From: JBNKDD01 sp050288085
Lineage (GTDB): Bacteria; Chloroflexota; Anaerolineae; Aggregatilineales; UBA3940
Direction of reading: 5' to 3'
Length of the DNA stretch: 21,166 nt
Assembly: GCA_050288085.1 (NCBI GenBank)
Contig: JBNKDD010000074.1
Location: 1 to 21,166, forward strand
Position 1 is the stretch's first letter. Every line of letters begins with the position of its first letter. Shown piece after piece: positions 1-7,622 of this stretch. The position numbers and the translations under genes were made by a program. The notes beneath the pieces were generated by a model. The model ran no database searches. It saw only the letters and a list, made by a program, of their open reading frames with translations, and was not told where the DNA came from.

Positions 1-129
1 CTTCAAGAACGCCAGACAGGCTTCGAGATCATCGGTGAAGAAGGACACCGCCGACGGGAAGCGTTTGCTGTAGGTATCCAGGAAGTGCTCGATGAACAGG
101 TCAGCTGAATGAATACGCAGGCTGGTCAT
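1..129 (-). pseudogene. IS256/Mutator-family transposase remnant, runs off left edge
   Basis: An open minus-strand frame of 43 codons runs from an ATG at 129 to the window edge. Its translation has the pattern F-x-x-x-Y-x-x-x-F-P-S-A-V followed by D-D-L-E-A-C-L-A-F-L. That resembles the late part of IS256/Mutator transposases, just before the family's R-T-T-N-x-x-E motif, which would lie beyond the edge. A stop codon (TAG) sits at 147-145, so the long N-terminal DDE part of a usual transposase of about 400 residues is absent. This is probably a 5'-truncated remnant. The assignment is from recognised motif pattern only; the stretch is short. Confidence 0.5.
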
Positions 130-151
130 CAATTTTGAGCTATGCTATACT
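123..151 (+). promoter_or_regulatory. Putative extended -10 promoter for the SH3b-SGNH/NBR1-SGNH gene pair
   Basis: TGGTCA at 123-128 and TATACT at 146-151 are separated by 17 bp, and a TG at 143-144 forms an extended -10 (TGCTATACT). It points toward the gene at 273 and leaves a leader of about 115 nt. The -35 half is a weak match and overlaps the start of the transposase remnant. Prediction by eye only. Confidence 0.35.
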
Positions 152-160
152 CTGCCCAGT

Positions 161-185
161 CAGTTAACTGAGTTATACTGAACTC
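161..185. promoter_or_regulatory. Overlapping small palindromes downstream of the putative promoter
   Basis: CAGTTAACTG (161-170) is a perfect 10-bp palindrome. It overlaps a second inverted repeat, GAGTT (170-174) with AACTC (181-185) around a 6-nt loop. Their position just after the likely transcription start suggests an operator or a 5' leader hairpin. They could also be a scar of the transposase remnant. No regulator is encoded nearby. Confidence 0.25.
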
Positions 186-272
186 CCCAGTATTATTAAA
201 GGAGGCGGCGCACTCACACTCCCCCGTCAAGATGCCACAAACAATACAGGGAGTTTCCGCGCCAGGAATTCT

Positions 273-1490
273 ATGAAACGCCGGAAAATTTTCTTCTCTT
301 TATTGTTATTACCTTTTTTGGCGATCACCACTCTAACCATAAGCGAAACAGGGTTTGCTCAACAGAACAATTCGGAACCCTCGGCGAATATCGTAACCGC
401 CACGCCAATCGCTAATCTTAATGTCCGCTCAGGGCCGAGCCTTGACTACGAGACGACCGGTATTGCATTCAACGGGTTTACGGTTACCCTGGAAGCACGC
501 AGTGCCGATAACTCATGGGGGTTATTTGACGATGGCAGCCAGCGCGGTTGGGTAGCTGTCTGGCTTTGTGAGCTGGAAGGGGACTTCTCGTCGCTTCCTG
601 TCTCAGACGAGGTCGTTGAGGGTGGCTCAACCCATCCATCTACCCCCACGCCCGTTCCAACTTCGACTCCCCCCCCGGAACCCGAACCGACCGATTCAGA
701 TGAATCTGAACCGACGGCTATACCCAATCAGGATGAACTGCCCGGTTATACCGGCCACTTCTCGAATATCGGGCCGCATCTGCGCAGTATTTACCTGCGG
801 GGCCGGAGTCATGGCCTCAACCCTAACTCGTTCACCAAGGTTGGCGATAGTGAAACTGCCGCCTATGAATTTCTGTACGACATTGATGAGGGTGTCTACC
901 TTCTCGGTCAGTATGGTTATCTACAGGGGGTGGTTGACCGGTTTACCGGATCGTTTGGGCATTTCGGCTATGCCGTCCATGATGGCTTCCCCGCTGAAGC
1001 GATGCTTGACCCGGTGTGGGCTGATCCAGATGAGTGTCCAGGCGAGGGGGTATTGCAGTGTGAATACCGCGTCCATAAGCCGATGGTGGCCCTGATCCTG
1101 GCGCGAACCATGCAACAACACGTCAGTCTGGGCAGCATGTATCATGATGCTTTGCGGGATATCGTCGAGTATTCCCTTCAACGGGGTGTGATCCCGGTTC
1201 TGTCTACATCGCCTTATTGGGGGCCAATACACCCATCGACCGATGAGATGAATGCCACCATTCGCGCCGTCGCAAACGAATACAATGTTCCCCTGTGGGA
1301 CCTCTACCTGACGACCGAAACGCTGCCTGATCGGGGGATCGATCCAGACAATACCTACCACACGACAAAGCCGGATGATGGTAAAGTGGCCTATTTCATC
1401 TATGAAGATGATCATATGGATGCCGGGATGACCCGTCGCAACCTGGAAGCCCTGGAAATTTTACACGCTATCATTGATGCCGTTGAGTAG
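273..1490 (+). CDS. Secreted SH3b + SGNH-hydrolase-fold protein with degenerate catalytic blocks
   Basis: This 405-residue protein starts at ATG 273 with a signal peptide (Lys/Arg-rich start, hydrophobic residues about 6-23, then G-F-A-Q-Q). An SH3b-like module (about 48-110; N-L-N-V-R-S-G-P) is followed by a Pro/Thr/Glu-rich linker (about 118-150). The C-terminal domain (about 165-405) aligns with the four other SGNH-like proteins in this window. It keeps the nucleophile block K-V-G-D-S (Ser193). The G-T-N-D oxyanion block is replaced by R-T-M-Q (Met280 in place of Asn). The D-x-x-H block carries one extra residue (D359-N-T-Y-H363). It may therefore be a pseudoenzyme or have altered chemistry. 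The start has only a weak CAGG ribosome site. The gene lies 49 nt upstream of an intact paralog and is probably co-transcribed with it. Confidence 0.85.
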   Translation: MKRRKIFFSLLLLPFLAITTLTISETGFAQQNNSEPSANIVTATPIANLNVRSGPSLDYETTGIAFNGFTVTLEARSADNSWGLFDDGSQRGWVAVWLCELEGDFSSLPVSDEVVEGGSTHPSTPTPVPTSTPPPEPEPTDSDESEPTAIPNQDELPGYTGHFSNIGPHLRSIYLRGRSHGLNPNSFTKVGDSETAAYEFLYDIDEGVYLLGQYGYLQGVVDRFTGSFGHFGYAVHDGFPAEAMLDPVWADPDECPGEGVLQCEYRVHKPMVALILARTMQQHVSLGSMYHDALRDIVEYSLQRGVIPVLSTSPYWGPIHPSTDEMNATIRAVANEYNVPLWDLYLTTETLPDRGIDPDNTYHTTKPDDGKVAYFIYEDDHMDAGMTRRNLEALEILHAIIDAVE

Positions 1491-1539
1491 AAGACCGGCT
1501 GCACATCACAGCATTACATCGGGGTTACCAGGACTATTC

Positions 1540-3264
1540 ATGAAGAAAATCGTAAGGCTGTTGTTTGGGGTTATACCCCTGTTTGTGTTGGGTGCCTGTA
1601 AACCGGCCCCCCCCGAACTACCGCCTGATACCTATTTAACCGCCACTTTCCCGCCGCTCCCATCGCCGGTTTCTGTCGGCGATTCTTCGGGGGCGCAGCC
1701 CACCACAACGCCCGGTTGTGATGCCGCGCTGATCACCGATGTCACGATCCCGCTTGATATGGAGTTAGCTCCGGGCCAGGCTTTTATCAAAACGTGGCAG
1801 GTTCAAAATACCAGCAGTTGTGACTGGGGGCCGGATATCCGGTTGGTATATCTCGGCGGCGCGATCATGCAGGCTCCCTCCAACCTTTCTGTGCCTGACA
1901 TTCCTATCGGCGGAAGTGCCAAGTTTTCTCTAGAGATGATTGCGCCCCTTGAACCCGGAACCTATGCGAGTCTGTGGCAGTTGCAAAGCAGAGATGGCAT
2001 GATGCTGGGCAGGCAGCTCTGGGTGCGGATCATTGTGCCTGGGGCAGAGCGTCCTTCCAATAATGCTAATTCAGGGCCAGCCACGCCTGTCGCATCGGAT
2101 AACTGTGTCCTGAATGCTGCCTATGATGCCGATGTGACCATCCCCGATGATACCAGCGTCGCGGCTGAACAGGGCTTTGTGAAAACCTGGCGACTCCGAA
2201 ATACCGGAACCTGCCCGTGGGAAAGCGGATTTCAGTTTACCTTCATCATGGGCGATGCCATGACGGATAGCCGGTCGGTTGAGGTAGCGCCCACCGCACC
2301 GGGGGCGACCGTCGATGTCTCGGTACCCATGACGGCTCCTGCCACTGCCGGGGCTTATACCGGCATCTGGAGTATGCAATCTCTCGACGGTACGCTGTTC
2401 GGTGCCCGATTGTTTGTCAAGGTTGTCGTCCCACAGCCAACACCGGAACCCGGTTCATCGACCACGACGCAGCCAACACCGACCAAATCCCCGCCATCCT
2501 ATTCCCCCCCGGCGGCGGCAGTCTCAGGGATCACCAACCGGGCCCGCCAGATTTATCTATCCGGCCAGCAGAAGGGGAATAAGGCTAACGTGTTTGCCAA
2601 AGTGGGGGACAGTATTACGTCTTCCTGGCCCTTCCTTTATCAGATCGGGGACAGCATCGAGGATTTACACGACTACAGCTATCTCCAGGATGTTATCAAT
2701 AACTTCCGCGTTGATACGCCGGATGGCGGCACCTCGTTCAGCCGCTCATCACTGGCCTCGCAAGGTGGGTGGACGAGCAACGATCTATTAGACCCGGCCA
2801 AAGCCGATCCGATCTGTGCCGGGGCAACGCCGGTTGAATGCGAATACAAGCGAATCAAGCCCTCCATCGCCATCATCATGATCGGCACCAACGATGCCGA
2901 CGAAAACGTCACCTCCGGGCGCTACGAAGAAAACCTGCGGCGTGTGATCGATATTTCCATTGATATGGGAGTCATCCCGGTGCTGACCACCCTCCCCTGG
3001 AACATGTATCATGACGTTCCGGCCTATAATGAGGTGATCGTCCGCCTCGCCCGCAGCTACAATATTCCCTTAATCGATTACTGGACTCTGATGGAGGCGG
3101 CCCCCGACCGGGGTCTGAGCGAAGACGATGTCCATCCTTCGGTTCCGCCGGATAATAATGCTGTCAACTTTTCGCCGGGGAATCTGCAATACGGCTACAC
3201 CATCCGCAACCTAGTCACGCTCCAGATGATCGATGCGATCTGGAAGCAGGTCATTTTAGCGTAG
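1540..3264 (+). CDS. Lipoprotein with two NBR1-type Ig-like domains and an SGNH hydrolase domain
   Basis: The chosen start, ATG 1540, has AGGA upstream and begins a clean lipoprotein signal (hydrophobic core, lipobox L-G-A-C, Cys20); an in-frame ATG at 1474 would bury it. The product is 574 residues. Two NBR1-type Ig-like repeats lie at about 60-168 and 188-298. Each opens with a Cys and carries the K-T-W-x-(V/L)-(Q/R)-N-T-x-x-C-x-W core, so each has a possible disulfide. A Pro/Ser/Thr linker follows, then an SGNH-like domain (about 330-574) with G-D-S (Ser358), G-T-N-D (Asn451) and D529-D-V-H532. All blocks expected of an esterase or acyltransferase of this fold are present. The protein should be tethered outside the cytoplasmic membrane. 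The substrate is unknown; glycan O-acyl groups are inferred from the neighbouring MBOAT operon. Confidence 0.88.
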   Translation: MKKIVRLLFGVIPLFVLGACKPAPPELPPDTYLTATFPPLPSPVSVGDSSGAQPTTTPGCDAALITDVTIPLDMELAPGQAFIKTWQVQNTSSCDWGPDIRLVYLGGAIMQAPSNLSVPDIPIGGSAKFSLEMIAPLEPGTYASLWQLQSRDGMMLGRQLWVRIIVPGAERPSNNANSGPATPVASDNCVLNAAYDADVTIPDDTSVAAEQGFVKTWRLRNTGTCPWESGFQFTFIMGDAMTDSRSVEVAPTAPGATVDVSVPMTAPATAGAYTGIWSMQSLDGTLFGARLFVKVVVPQPTPEPGSSTTTQPTPTKSPPSYSPPAAAVSGITNRARQIYLSGQQKGNKANVFAKVGDSITSSWPFLYQIGDSIEDLHDYSYLQDVINNFRVDTPDGGTSFSRSSLASQGGWTSNDLLDPAKADPICAGATPVECEYKRIKPSIAIIMIGTNDADENVTSGRYEENLRRVIDISIDMGVIPVLTTLPWNMYHDVPAYNEVIVRLARSYNIPLIDYWTLMEAAPDRGLSEDDVHPSVPPDNNAVNFSPGNLQYGYTIRNLVTLQMIDAIWKQVILA

Positions 3265-3299
3265 TGATAATCGAGTGCCCCCAGGATGATGAGAACAAT

Positions 3300-4136
3300 T
3301 CAGAGGCAGTCATCGGCATCATTTTCATCCTCTTCACAACAAAGAGCTAACGCCGCAGCAAGCTTTTTAGGGTCTCCCTTGTAGTCATCTTTCATGGCTT
3401 GCAGACCCTCACAGAGGGCGGAAATGTCCTTCCATTCGCTGATTTCGTCAACTATTCGATCCAGAACACGCCGGTCTTTCCTGATAGCCAACCCTGCCAT
3501 TGCTTCGAACTGTACGTCTTCATGGGGATCGTTCAGGCGGCGGAACAGGACTTCGCGGATTTCTGGTGTATCGCGCTCTATCATTGACCCGATTCCAAAG
3601 GTTGCCCAATCGCGGACATCCTCATCTTCATCCTCAGAGAGTTCTATCAATGTAGCGATGGCAAGATCGTCTTCAAATCCAAGCAAGGCGAAAGTAAGTC
3701 CATACCGTACTATTGCATCGGGGTGATTTTTGAATTTCACCACACGTTTGACCGTTTTTTCATTGTGAAAATGGCCCAGGGCTATTAACGCTGCTTCCAA
3801 CACATCAGGGCTTTTCTCAGATTCCAGTAATCCAAGCAGGATTTCCCGACATTCGTCCGGGAATGTTCTTTCCGGCACCCCCAACTGTCCAAGTATAGCA
3901 GCACCCACAGCCCGCTCATCATCAACTGAACTTTTACAGAGCGCTCTGGCTGCTTCGAATACCTCCCGGTTCCCGCGAAAGTGAAGAATCGCAATAGCAT
4001 TGGGCCAGATACGCCGATAATCTTCATCGTCGAGTTTCCACTCCTCAAACGCTAACTTGATGAGTTCGTCTGTTGTCCGGGTATCCCTGTGTTCTTTGGC
4101 CCAGAGATCTTCGGTATCGTCTTTACCTTTTGCCAT
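3300..4136 (-). CDS. HEAT-repeat protein
   Basis: This 278-residue soluble protein has no signal peptide or membrane segment. Successive helical pairs of the HEAT type run from about residue 40 to 250, with recurring D-x-x-V-(R/L)-x-x-A and A-x-x-A-L-(A/G) patterns. It is acidic overall, with a Cys/Asp/Glu-rich tail. The start at ATG 4136 is preceded by AAAGGTGG. It begins 21 nt after the SGNH gene at 4158 on the same strand, so it is likely the last gene of the lipoprotein-microprotein-MBOAT-SGNH operon. HEAT repeats of this kind are scaffolds or phycobilin-lyase-like; the sequence does not indicate a partner. Confidence 0.8.
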   Translation of the reverse strand: MAKGKDDTEDLWAKEHRDTRTTDELIKLAFEEWKLDDEDYRRIWPNAIAILHFRGNREVFEAARALCKSSVDDERAVGAAILGQLGVPERTFPDECREILLGLLESEKSPDVLEAALIALGHFHNEKTVKRVVKFKNHPDAIVRYGLTFALLGFEDDLAIATLIELSEDEDEDVRDWATFGIGSMIERDTPEIREVLFRRLNDPHEDVQFEAMAGLAIRKDRRVLDRIVDEISEWKDISALCEGLQAMKDDYKGDPKKLAAALALCCEEDENDADDCL

Positions 4137-4157
4137 TGTGTCCCACCTTTTCGGCAG

Positions 4158-5296
4158 CTATTGGGATAATTCATCCCAACCGAGTGCGACAGCGATCAAC
4201 CCCGCCATTTCCGCCTCTCCCTCCGGCGTCAGGTGGATGGCGCTGTTCGTATACTCCGAATCAGGAATCGCATCCCACAGATCGATATACTCCCAGCCGT
4301 TCTGATCCATGAAATCCGTCATGATCTGGCGATAGCCATCATAGGCCCAGCGCGGATAATAGAAGTTGTAGCGGATATCACTGTTCTCGCCGTTGGAGAT
4401 AAACATCGGCTCGTTGACGAACACCACCGGCACTGCATCGACCAGTTCAACCCCGGCAGCCAGGATATCGAGTGCCAGGTCATCCGCCTGGAGGGGCCGT
4501 GCCAACCCGTAGAAATCCTCATCCGCTTCGAGGTCTTCAGCACGTGGCGTGTACTCCTCAGGATAATATTGATCAATCCCCGTTGAGGCCCACATGATCC
4601 CGTACAGGTTCAGCCGGGTCACATCGGCCAGCACCCGGCGATTCCCGATNNNNNNNNNNTGGTACGATCCCAGAAGTTCTGGTCGACGAAATTGAGGTCG
4701 TTGGGATTGATATCCAGGTCATAAGTCGCGATCAGGTCGCGCATCTGTTCCGGGTGATGCTGGACCAGCGGTGAGCTGATCTGCTTCTGGTTGGGCAGCG
4801 CTTCGAGCGTCACCGGCCAGATGATCATATCCGGCTCGTAGCGCAAGGCATAAAACAGAACCAACGGGTCTTTGCTCACATCGATGGTGGGATAACCGAG
4901 ATTATAAGCGCGGACGGATCGCCCGTCGGCGGTTGTATAGTTCCCGGCGTTGAGGTAGCCCGCCAGCGTTTCATCCGGTTGGAGCAGGATGCCCCACACC
5001 GACGAATCGCCGATGATCAGTACCCGGTATTCCTGGGGCGCTTTTGGTACGTTGACTTCATGCGAGGCCATCATCGCATCGATCTGAAACAGGCTGAGGT
5101 TATAGGACTCCGGGTTCTCGCCAAAGGGTAAACGCTCTCGCCCCGGCACAAACGTGTTATACAGGGAGACGCGCCCGATGGCTGGAACCGGATCGAGCAG
5201 GGCGAAAATCAGGTTGAGGATGATAAACAGGACACCGGCCTTGATCAAGACCCGGCCTACACGTGCACGATTAGGTTCGGTTGATGGTTCAGTCAT
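4158..5296 (-). CDS. Membrane-anchored SGNH (DltD/AlgX-like) partner of the MBOAT, interrupted by assembly gap
   Basis: One gene read in two frames because of the N's at 4650-4659. The N-terminal part has a cytoplasmic start, one membrane anchor (about residues 16-36) and block I, L-I-I-G-D-S-S (Ser98). The part after the gap reads I-G-N-R-R-M-L-A-D and ends with N-S-A-I-H-L-T-P-E-G, the SGNH block V. The residue three before that His is Ser rather than the usual Asp. A G-T-N-D block III is not obvious. A type II anchored SGNH protein directly after an MBOAT gene is the arrangement of DltB-DltD and AlgI-AlgJ/X, where the SGNH protein moves the acyl group onto a polymer outside the membrane. 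Its ATG lies 1 nt after the MBOAT stop, so translation is coupled. The frame break is almost certainly an assembly artefact. Confidence 0.8.
4650..4659. other. Assembly gap (10 N)
   Basis: Ten undetermined bases lie inside the SGNH partner gene. The coding frames on the two sides join only if the true gap is 2, 5, 8 or 11 bases (2 modulo 3), so 10 is a placeholder length. The sequence on both sides reads as one continuous family protein. Confidence 0.97.
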
Positions 5297-5297
5297 G

Positions 5298-6728
5298 TCA
5301 TCCCAACCCCAGGAGTTTCAACAATACATTCCACGAGACGGCGGTTTCCGACAGTGCAAACCAGACCCACCCCAGGGCCACATAATGGAAGGTCAGCAGC
5401 ACGCTGAGCACGTCGGTGGTCAATTTGAGAACGGGGCGCTCGGCGATCCAGGATAGGCGCTTGCGCGTCAGGCTTGACCACCGGTTATGGATAAACAGGC
5501 CAATACCATGCCACAGGCCCCAGATCAGGAAGTTGGGGGTGATTCCATGCCACAACCCGATCAGCGCCATCGTTGTGATCTGGCTGATGGCGATCATCAG
5601 GCCGACGTGTATGTTTTTCCAACGGGTGCGCATCTCACGTGAGATGTAGTTGAAATAATAGGCGCGGAACCATTGGGCCAGGCTCATGTGCCAACTGTTC
5701 CAGAAATCGGTCAGGTTGACCTTGGTGTAGGGGCGATTGAAGTTCTCCGGGACTTTGATCCCCATCAGTTGGGCCAGCCCGATTGCCATATCAGAATAGC
5801 CGGAGAAATCGAGCCAGAGGCGGAAAGCATAGCCGTAGAGCAATATCCACAGCCAGCCGGTCGAACCGGTTTGAACAGCATTAATGTCATTGAGTGCAAA
5901 TAAGGCGAGTGTATCGGCCAGCGCATATTTCTTAAACAGGCCAAGCAGGATTCGCCCGCCGCTTTCATATACGTTCTGCCAGGATTGGGTAAACGGCTGC
6001 TGATAGGCTTTGGTAAACTGGTCAGGGCGAGTGACCGGTCCGGCGGTGATGGTCGGAAAGAAGATCAGGTAGTTGTAAAAATCCAGCAGTGTCAGATCAG
6101 GCAGCTTCTTGCTTTGGTAATCGCGTAGAGCGGAAAACAACCGGAAGAAGATATAGGAGATTCCCAGCCAGCGAATATCAAAAGCCGATGCCTGTTCCCT
6201 GGATTGGCCCATCATCGCGCGTAAAACACCACTGGCCCCGGCAGCCAGTGACGGGGTTTTCAGGATCACCAGCAGGGCAACCAGCACGATCAGGCTGCCG
6301 ATCACGATCCATTTACGCCCCGGAGAAAAACGAGCAAATAGGAATACCAGTCCACCCAGAACGGCTACAGCCAGGATGATCTGCCATAATTGAGGCGGGC
6401 GGCTGGCGGTGATGCAGCAGATCGGGTCAACAAAGCGCAGCAGGCCGATCACCATGACCAGCGCGGCGATCACGGCCAGGGTTGTCCAATCACCGCCGGT
6501 CAGGGATCGCGCATCGGCAGGCCGGGTGAACAGCCAGATCAGCACGGTCAGAGCAAGGGTGACGAGCGGCAGCCAGAAATCAAGGTTGCGGATCGGTGTA
6601 GACGGTTGCAGCCAGAACAATGCCAGCACACTGCTAACCAGGATGATCCAGTTACGCCAACCGGCGCGCCGGATCAAACTTGCTGCCAGTGCGGCAAGAA
6701 CAAAGATTGGGATATGAACCAGGTTCAT
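5298..6728 (-). CDS. MBOAT-family membrane O-acyltransferase (DltB/AlgI-like)
   Basis: This 476-residue polytopic membrane protein has roughly ten or more hydrophobic segments. The MBOAT core is clear: F-F-P-T-I-T-A-G-P-V-x-R-P, then D-F-S-G-Y-S-D-M-A-I-G, N-F-N-R-P-Y, N-L-T-D-F-W-N-S-W-H-M-S-L and L-I-G-L-W-H-G. The two L-W-H-G histidines are His394 (the likely catalytic one) and His407. Family members pass an acyl group from a cytoplasmic thioester donor across the membrane. The C-terminus (L-L-K-L-L-G-L-G) carries no acyl-shuttle hexapeptide, which fits that motif being supplied by the microprotein encoded 4 nt upstream. There is no dltA or dltC here, so an acyl-CoA donor such as acetyl-CoA is an inference. 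Confidence 0.93.
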   Translation of the reverse strand: MNLVHIPIFVLAALAASLIRRAGWRNWIILVSSVLALFWLQPSTPIRNLDFWLPLVTLALTVLIWLFTRPADARSLTGGDWTTLAVIAALVMVIGLLRFVDPICCITASRPPQLWQIILAVAVLGGLVFLFARFSPGRKWIVIGSLIVLVALLVILKTPSLAAGASGVLRAMMGQSREQASAFDIRWLGISYIFFRLFSALRDYQSKKLPDLTLLDFYNYLIFFPTITAGPVTRPDQFTKAYQQPFTQSWQNVYESGGRILLGLFKKYALADTLALFALNDINAVQTGSTGWLWILLYGYAFRLWLDFSGYSDMAIGLAQLMGIKVPENFNRPYTKVNLTDFWNSWHMSLAQWFRAYYFNYISREMRTRWKNIHVGLMIAISQITTMALIGLWHGITPNFLIWGLWHGIGLFIHNRWSSLTRKRLSWIAERPVLKLTTDVLSVLLTFHYVALGWVWFALSETAVSWNVLLKLLGLG

Positions 6729-6732
6729 TGTT

Positions 6733-6852
6733 CTAGAAACCCTGGTAGATCCATTGCGGAGAACTATCCGTCGTGAGGATGATCAACATAATGACGATCA
6801 GGCACAGCGCCAGAGCCGTCAGGTTCTCACGGGAGAAGATCCGTTTGAGCAT
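6733..6852 (-). CDS. 39-residue membrane microprotein with C-terminal acyl-shuttle motif (DltX-like)
   Basis: ATG 6852 to TAG 6733 encodes a short basic start (M-L-K-R-I-F-S-R), one membrane span (about residues 11-27) and a 12-residue exterior tail ending W34-I-Y36-Q-G-F39. DltX of the D-alanylation pathway, and the C-termini of some MBOAT proteins, end in a hexapeptide of the type aromatic-x-Tyr-x-x-Phe whose Tyr carries the acyl group from the MBOAT to the SGNH partner. The size, orientation, position at the extreme C-terminus and location directly before the MBOAT all fit. The start lies 10 nt after the upstream lipoprotein stop with GGGGG before it, and the stop is 4 nt before the MBOAT ATG. 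A longer in-frame start at 6966 lies inside the lipoprotein gene and adds no plausible sequence. Gene finders would commonly miss this gene. Confidence 0.78.
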   Translation of the reverse strand: MLKRIFSRENLTALALCLIVIMLIILTTDSSPQWIYQGF

Positions 6853-6862
6853 CAGGCCCCCA

Positions 6863-7258
6863 TCACTTATAGCCGCACATGCGCCAGTCACCCCCCTCGA
6901 AGACGACCTTATAAGTCCGTCTCTCGAGACTGAGTTCCTCCGCCTCGCCATTATACGTGTACGCAATTGAACCGGTGCAGGTCACATAGGCGACCTCGCC
7001 CTCGCTGCTATCCAACTGGCACGAGACTCCTTTGAGTTCGGGTGTGATAGCCACAAACATGTCTAGCTCGCGAGTCACCTCGCCTTCCCAATCAGCACAG
7101 GAGGAAGCAGCCAGGCGGTCAGAATCCTTGGCAACCAGGGCATCGAGATAAGCCTCAATGGCCTGTGGTGCATCGTCGGGATTCGCCCCGCACGCGGTCA
7201 GAAGAAAGATCGATAAGAGAAAAATAAGTATTGCCAACCGGCGGATTGATAGTCTCAT
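6863..7258 (-). CDS. Small lipoprotein of unknown function, first gene of the acylation operon
   Basis: This 131-residue protein starts at ATG 7258, chosen because AAAGGGTG precedes it and a lipoprotein signal follows at once (basic start, hydrophobic core, lipobox L-T-A-C, Cys23). An upstream in-frame ATG at 7378 would bury that signal. The mature part opens with a helix-like A-I-E-A-Y-L-D-A-L and then alternates strand-like segments, with four further Cys residues. That suggests a small alpha+beta NTF2/DUF4878-like fold, but I do not recognise a family with certainty. It leads the operon with the microprotein, MBOAT and SGNH genes, so an accessory role in envelope acylation is inferred. Confidence 0.7.
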   Translation of the reverse strand: MRLSIRRLAILIFLLSIFLLTACGANPDDAPQAIEAYLDALVAKDSDRLAASSCADWEGEVTRELDMFVAITPELKGVSCQLDSSEGEVAYVTCTGSIAYTYNGEAEELSLERRTYKVVFEGGDWRMCGYK

Positions 7259-7307
7259 TGCACCCTTTGTTTGATGTGTCAAGAGGAAAAAATTATATCC
7301 TGCCGAT

Positions 7308-7316
7308 ATTATAGCA
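7308..7316 (-). promoter_or_regulatory. Extended -10 promoter of the acylation operon
   Basis: On the minus strand TGCTATAAT (7316-7308) is a perfect extended -10 with consensus TATAAT, about 50 bp before the lipoprotein ATG. No convincing -35 lies 16-18 bp further up, as is usual for extended -10 promoters. A second TATAAT at 7297-7292 is an alternative -10. Confidence 0.45.
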
Positions 7317-7391
7317 GACCAGCCAATCGATGGGGAGAAGGTCAGCCCCAGCAGGGCAAGCGCTTCGAAATAAATCACGATTTTGCAGCAT

Positions 7392-7499
7392 TAGACCTCA
7401 CCCCCTTCCGAGCCGCCAGCGGCGGCGCTCCCCCCCCCTCTCCAAATTGGAGAGGGGGGAGTCGAAATGCTGTCAGCATTGAGACGGGGGTGAGGTTGA
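7392..7499. repeat. MITE-like multi-hairpin palindromic element, copy A
   Basis: Outer arms TAGACCTCAC (7392-7401) and GTGAGGT (7490-7496) form an inverted repeat. Inside are three hairpins: GCCGCC/GGCGGC, a central CTCTCCAA-A-TTGGAGAG flanked by C and G runs (about 7431-7459), and AATGCT/AGCATT. The central palindrome and outer arms match copy B at 19959-20060. It lies between the acylation operon promoter and the promoter of the divergent SGNH gene at 7623. No coding frame in it is credible. Confidence 0.75.
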
Positions 7500-7576
7500 G
7501 ATATGCCAACTTCCGGGTGGACTTGAAGCGATTGCCTTCTGTCGCCAACGCAGCTATCCGCTTCCTCTGATATACT

Positions 7577-7585
7577 TGCTACAAT
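7577..7585 (+). promoter_or_regulatory. Putative extended -10 promoter for the SGNH gene at 7623
   Basis: TG at 7577-7578, one base, then TACAAT at 7580-7585, 37 bp before the ATG at 7623. No clear -35 is seen. It resembles the -10 elements before the genes at 273 (TGCTATACT) and 7258 (TGCTATAAT). Confidence 0.4.
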
Positions 7586-7622
7586 GTCGTTCCCGGCGTA
7601 ATCATTCGAAACCGAGGTAGCT

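Noticed and set aside
232..276. 14-codon leader frame (ATG 232 to TGA 276) overlapping the start of the first SGNH gene
   Set aside because: The only strong ribosome site (AAAGGAGG at 198-205) is about 26 nt from its ATG, too far, and the peptide has no leader-like feature. The overlap with ATG 273 is probably chance.
446..1415. Long minus-strand frames inside the first SGNH gene
   Set aside because: Low-complexity or non-protein-like translations that mirror the Pro/Thr linker and domain of the real plus-strand gene.
5298..6852. A true D-alanylation (dlt) operon
   Set aside because: No DltA adenylating enzyme or DltC carrier gene is present next to the MBOAT. Only the shuttle, MBOAT and SGNH parts are seen, so naming the genes dltX, dltB and dltD would overstate the evidence.
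7392..7499. CRISPR array or repeat cluster
   Set aside because: The repeats are palindromic arms of a single element; there are no regularly spaced direct repeats or spacers and no cas genes in the window.
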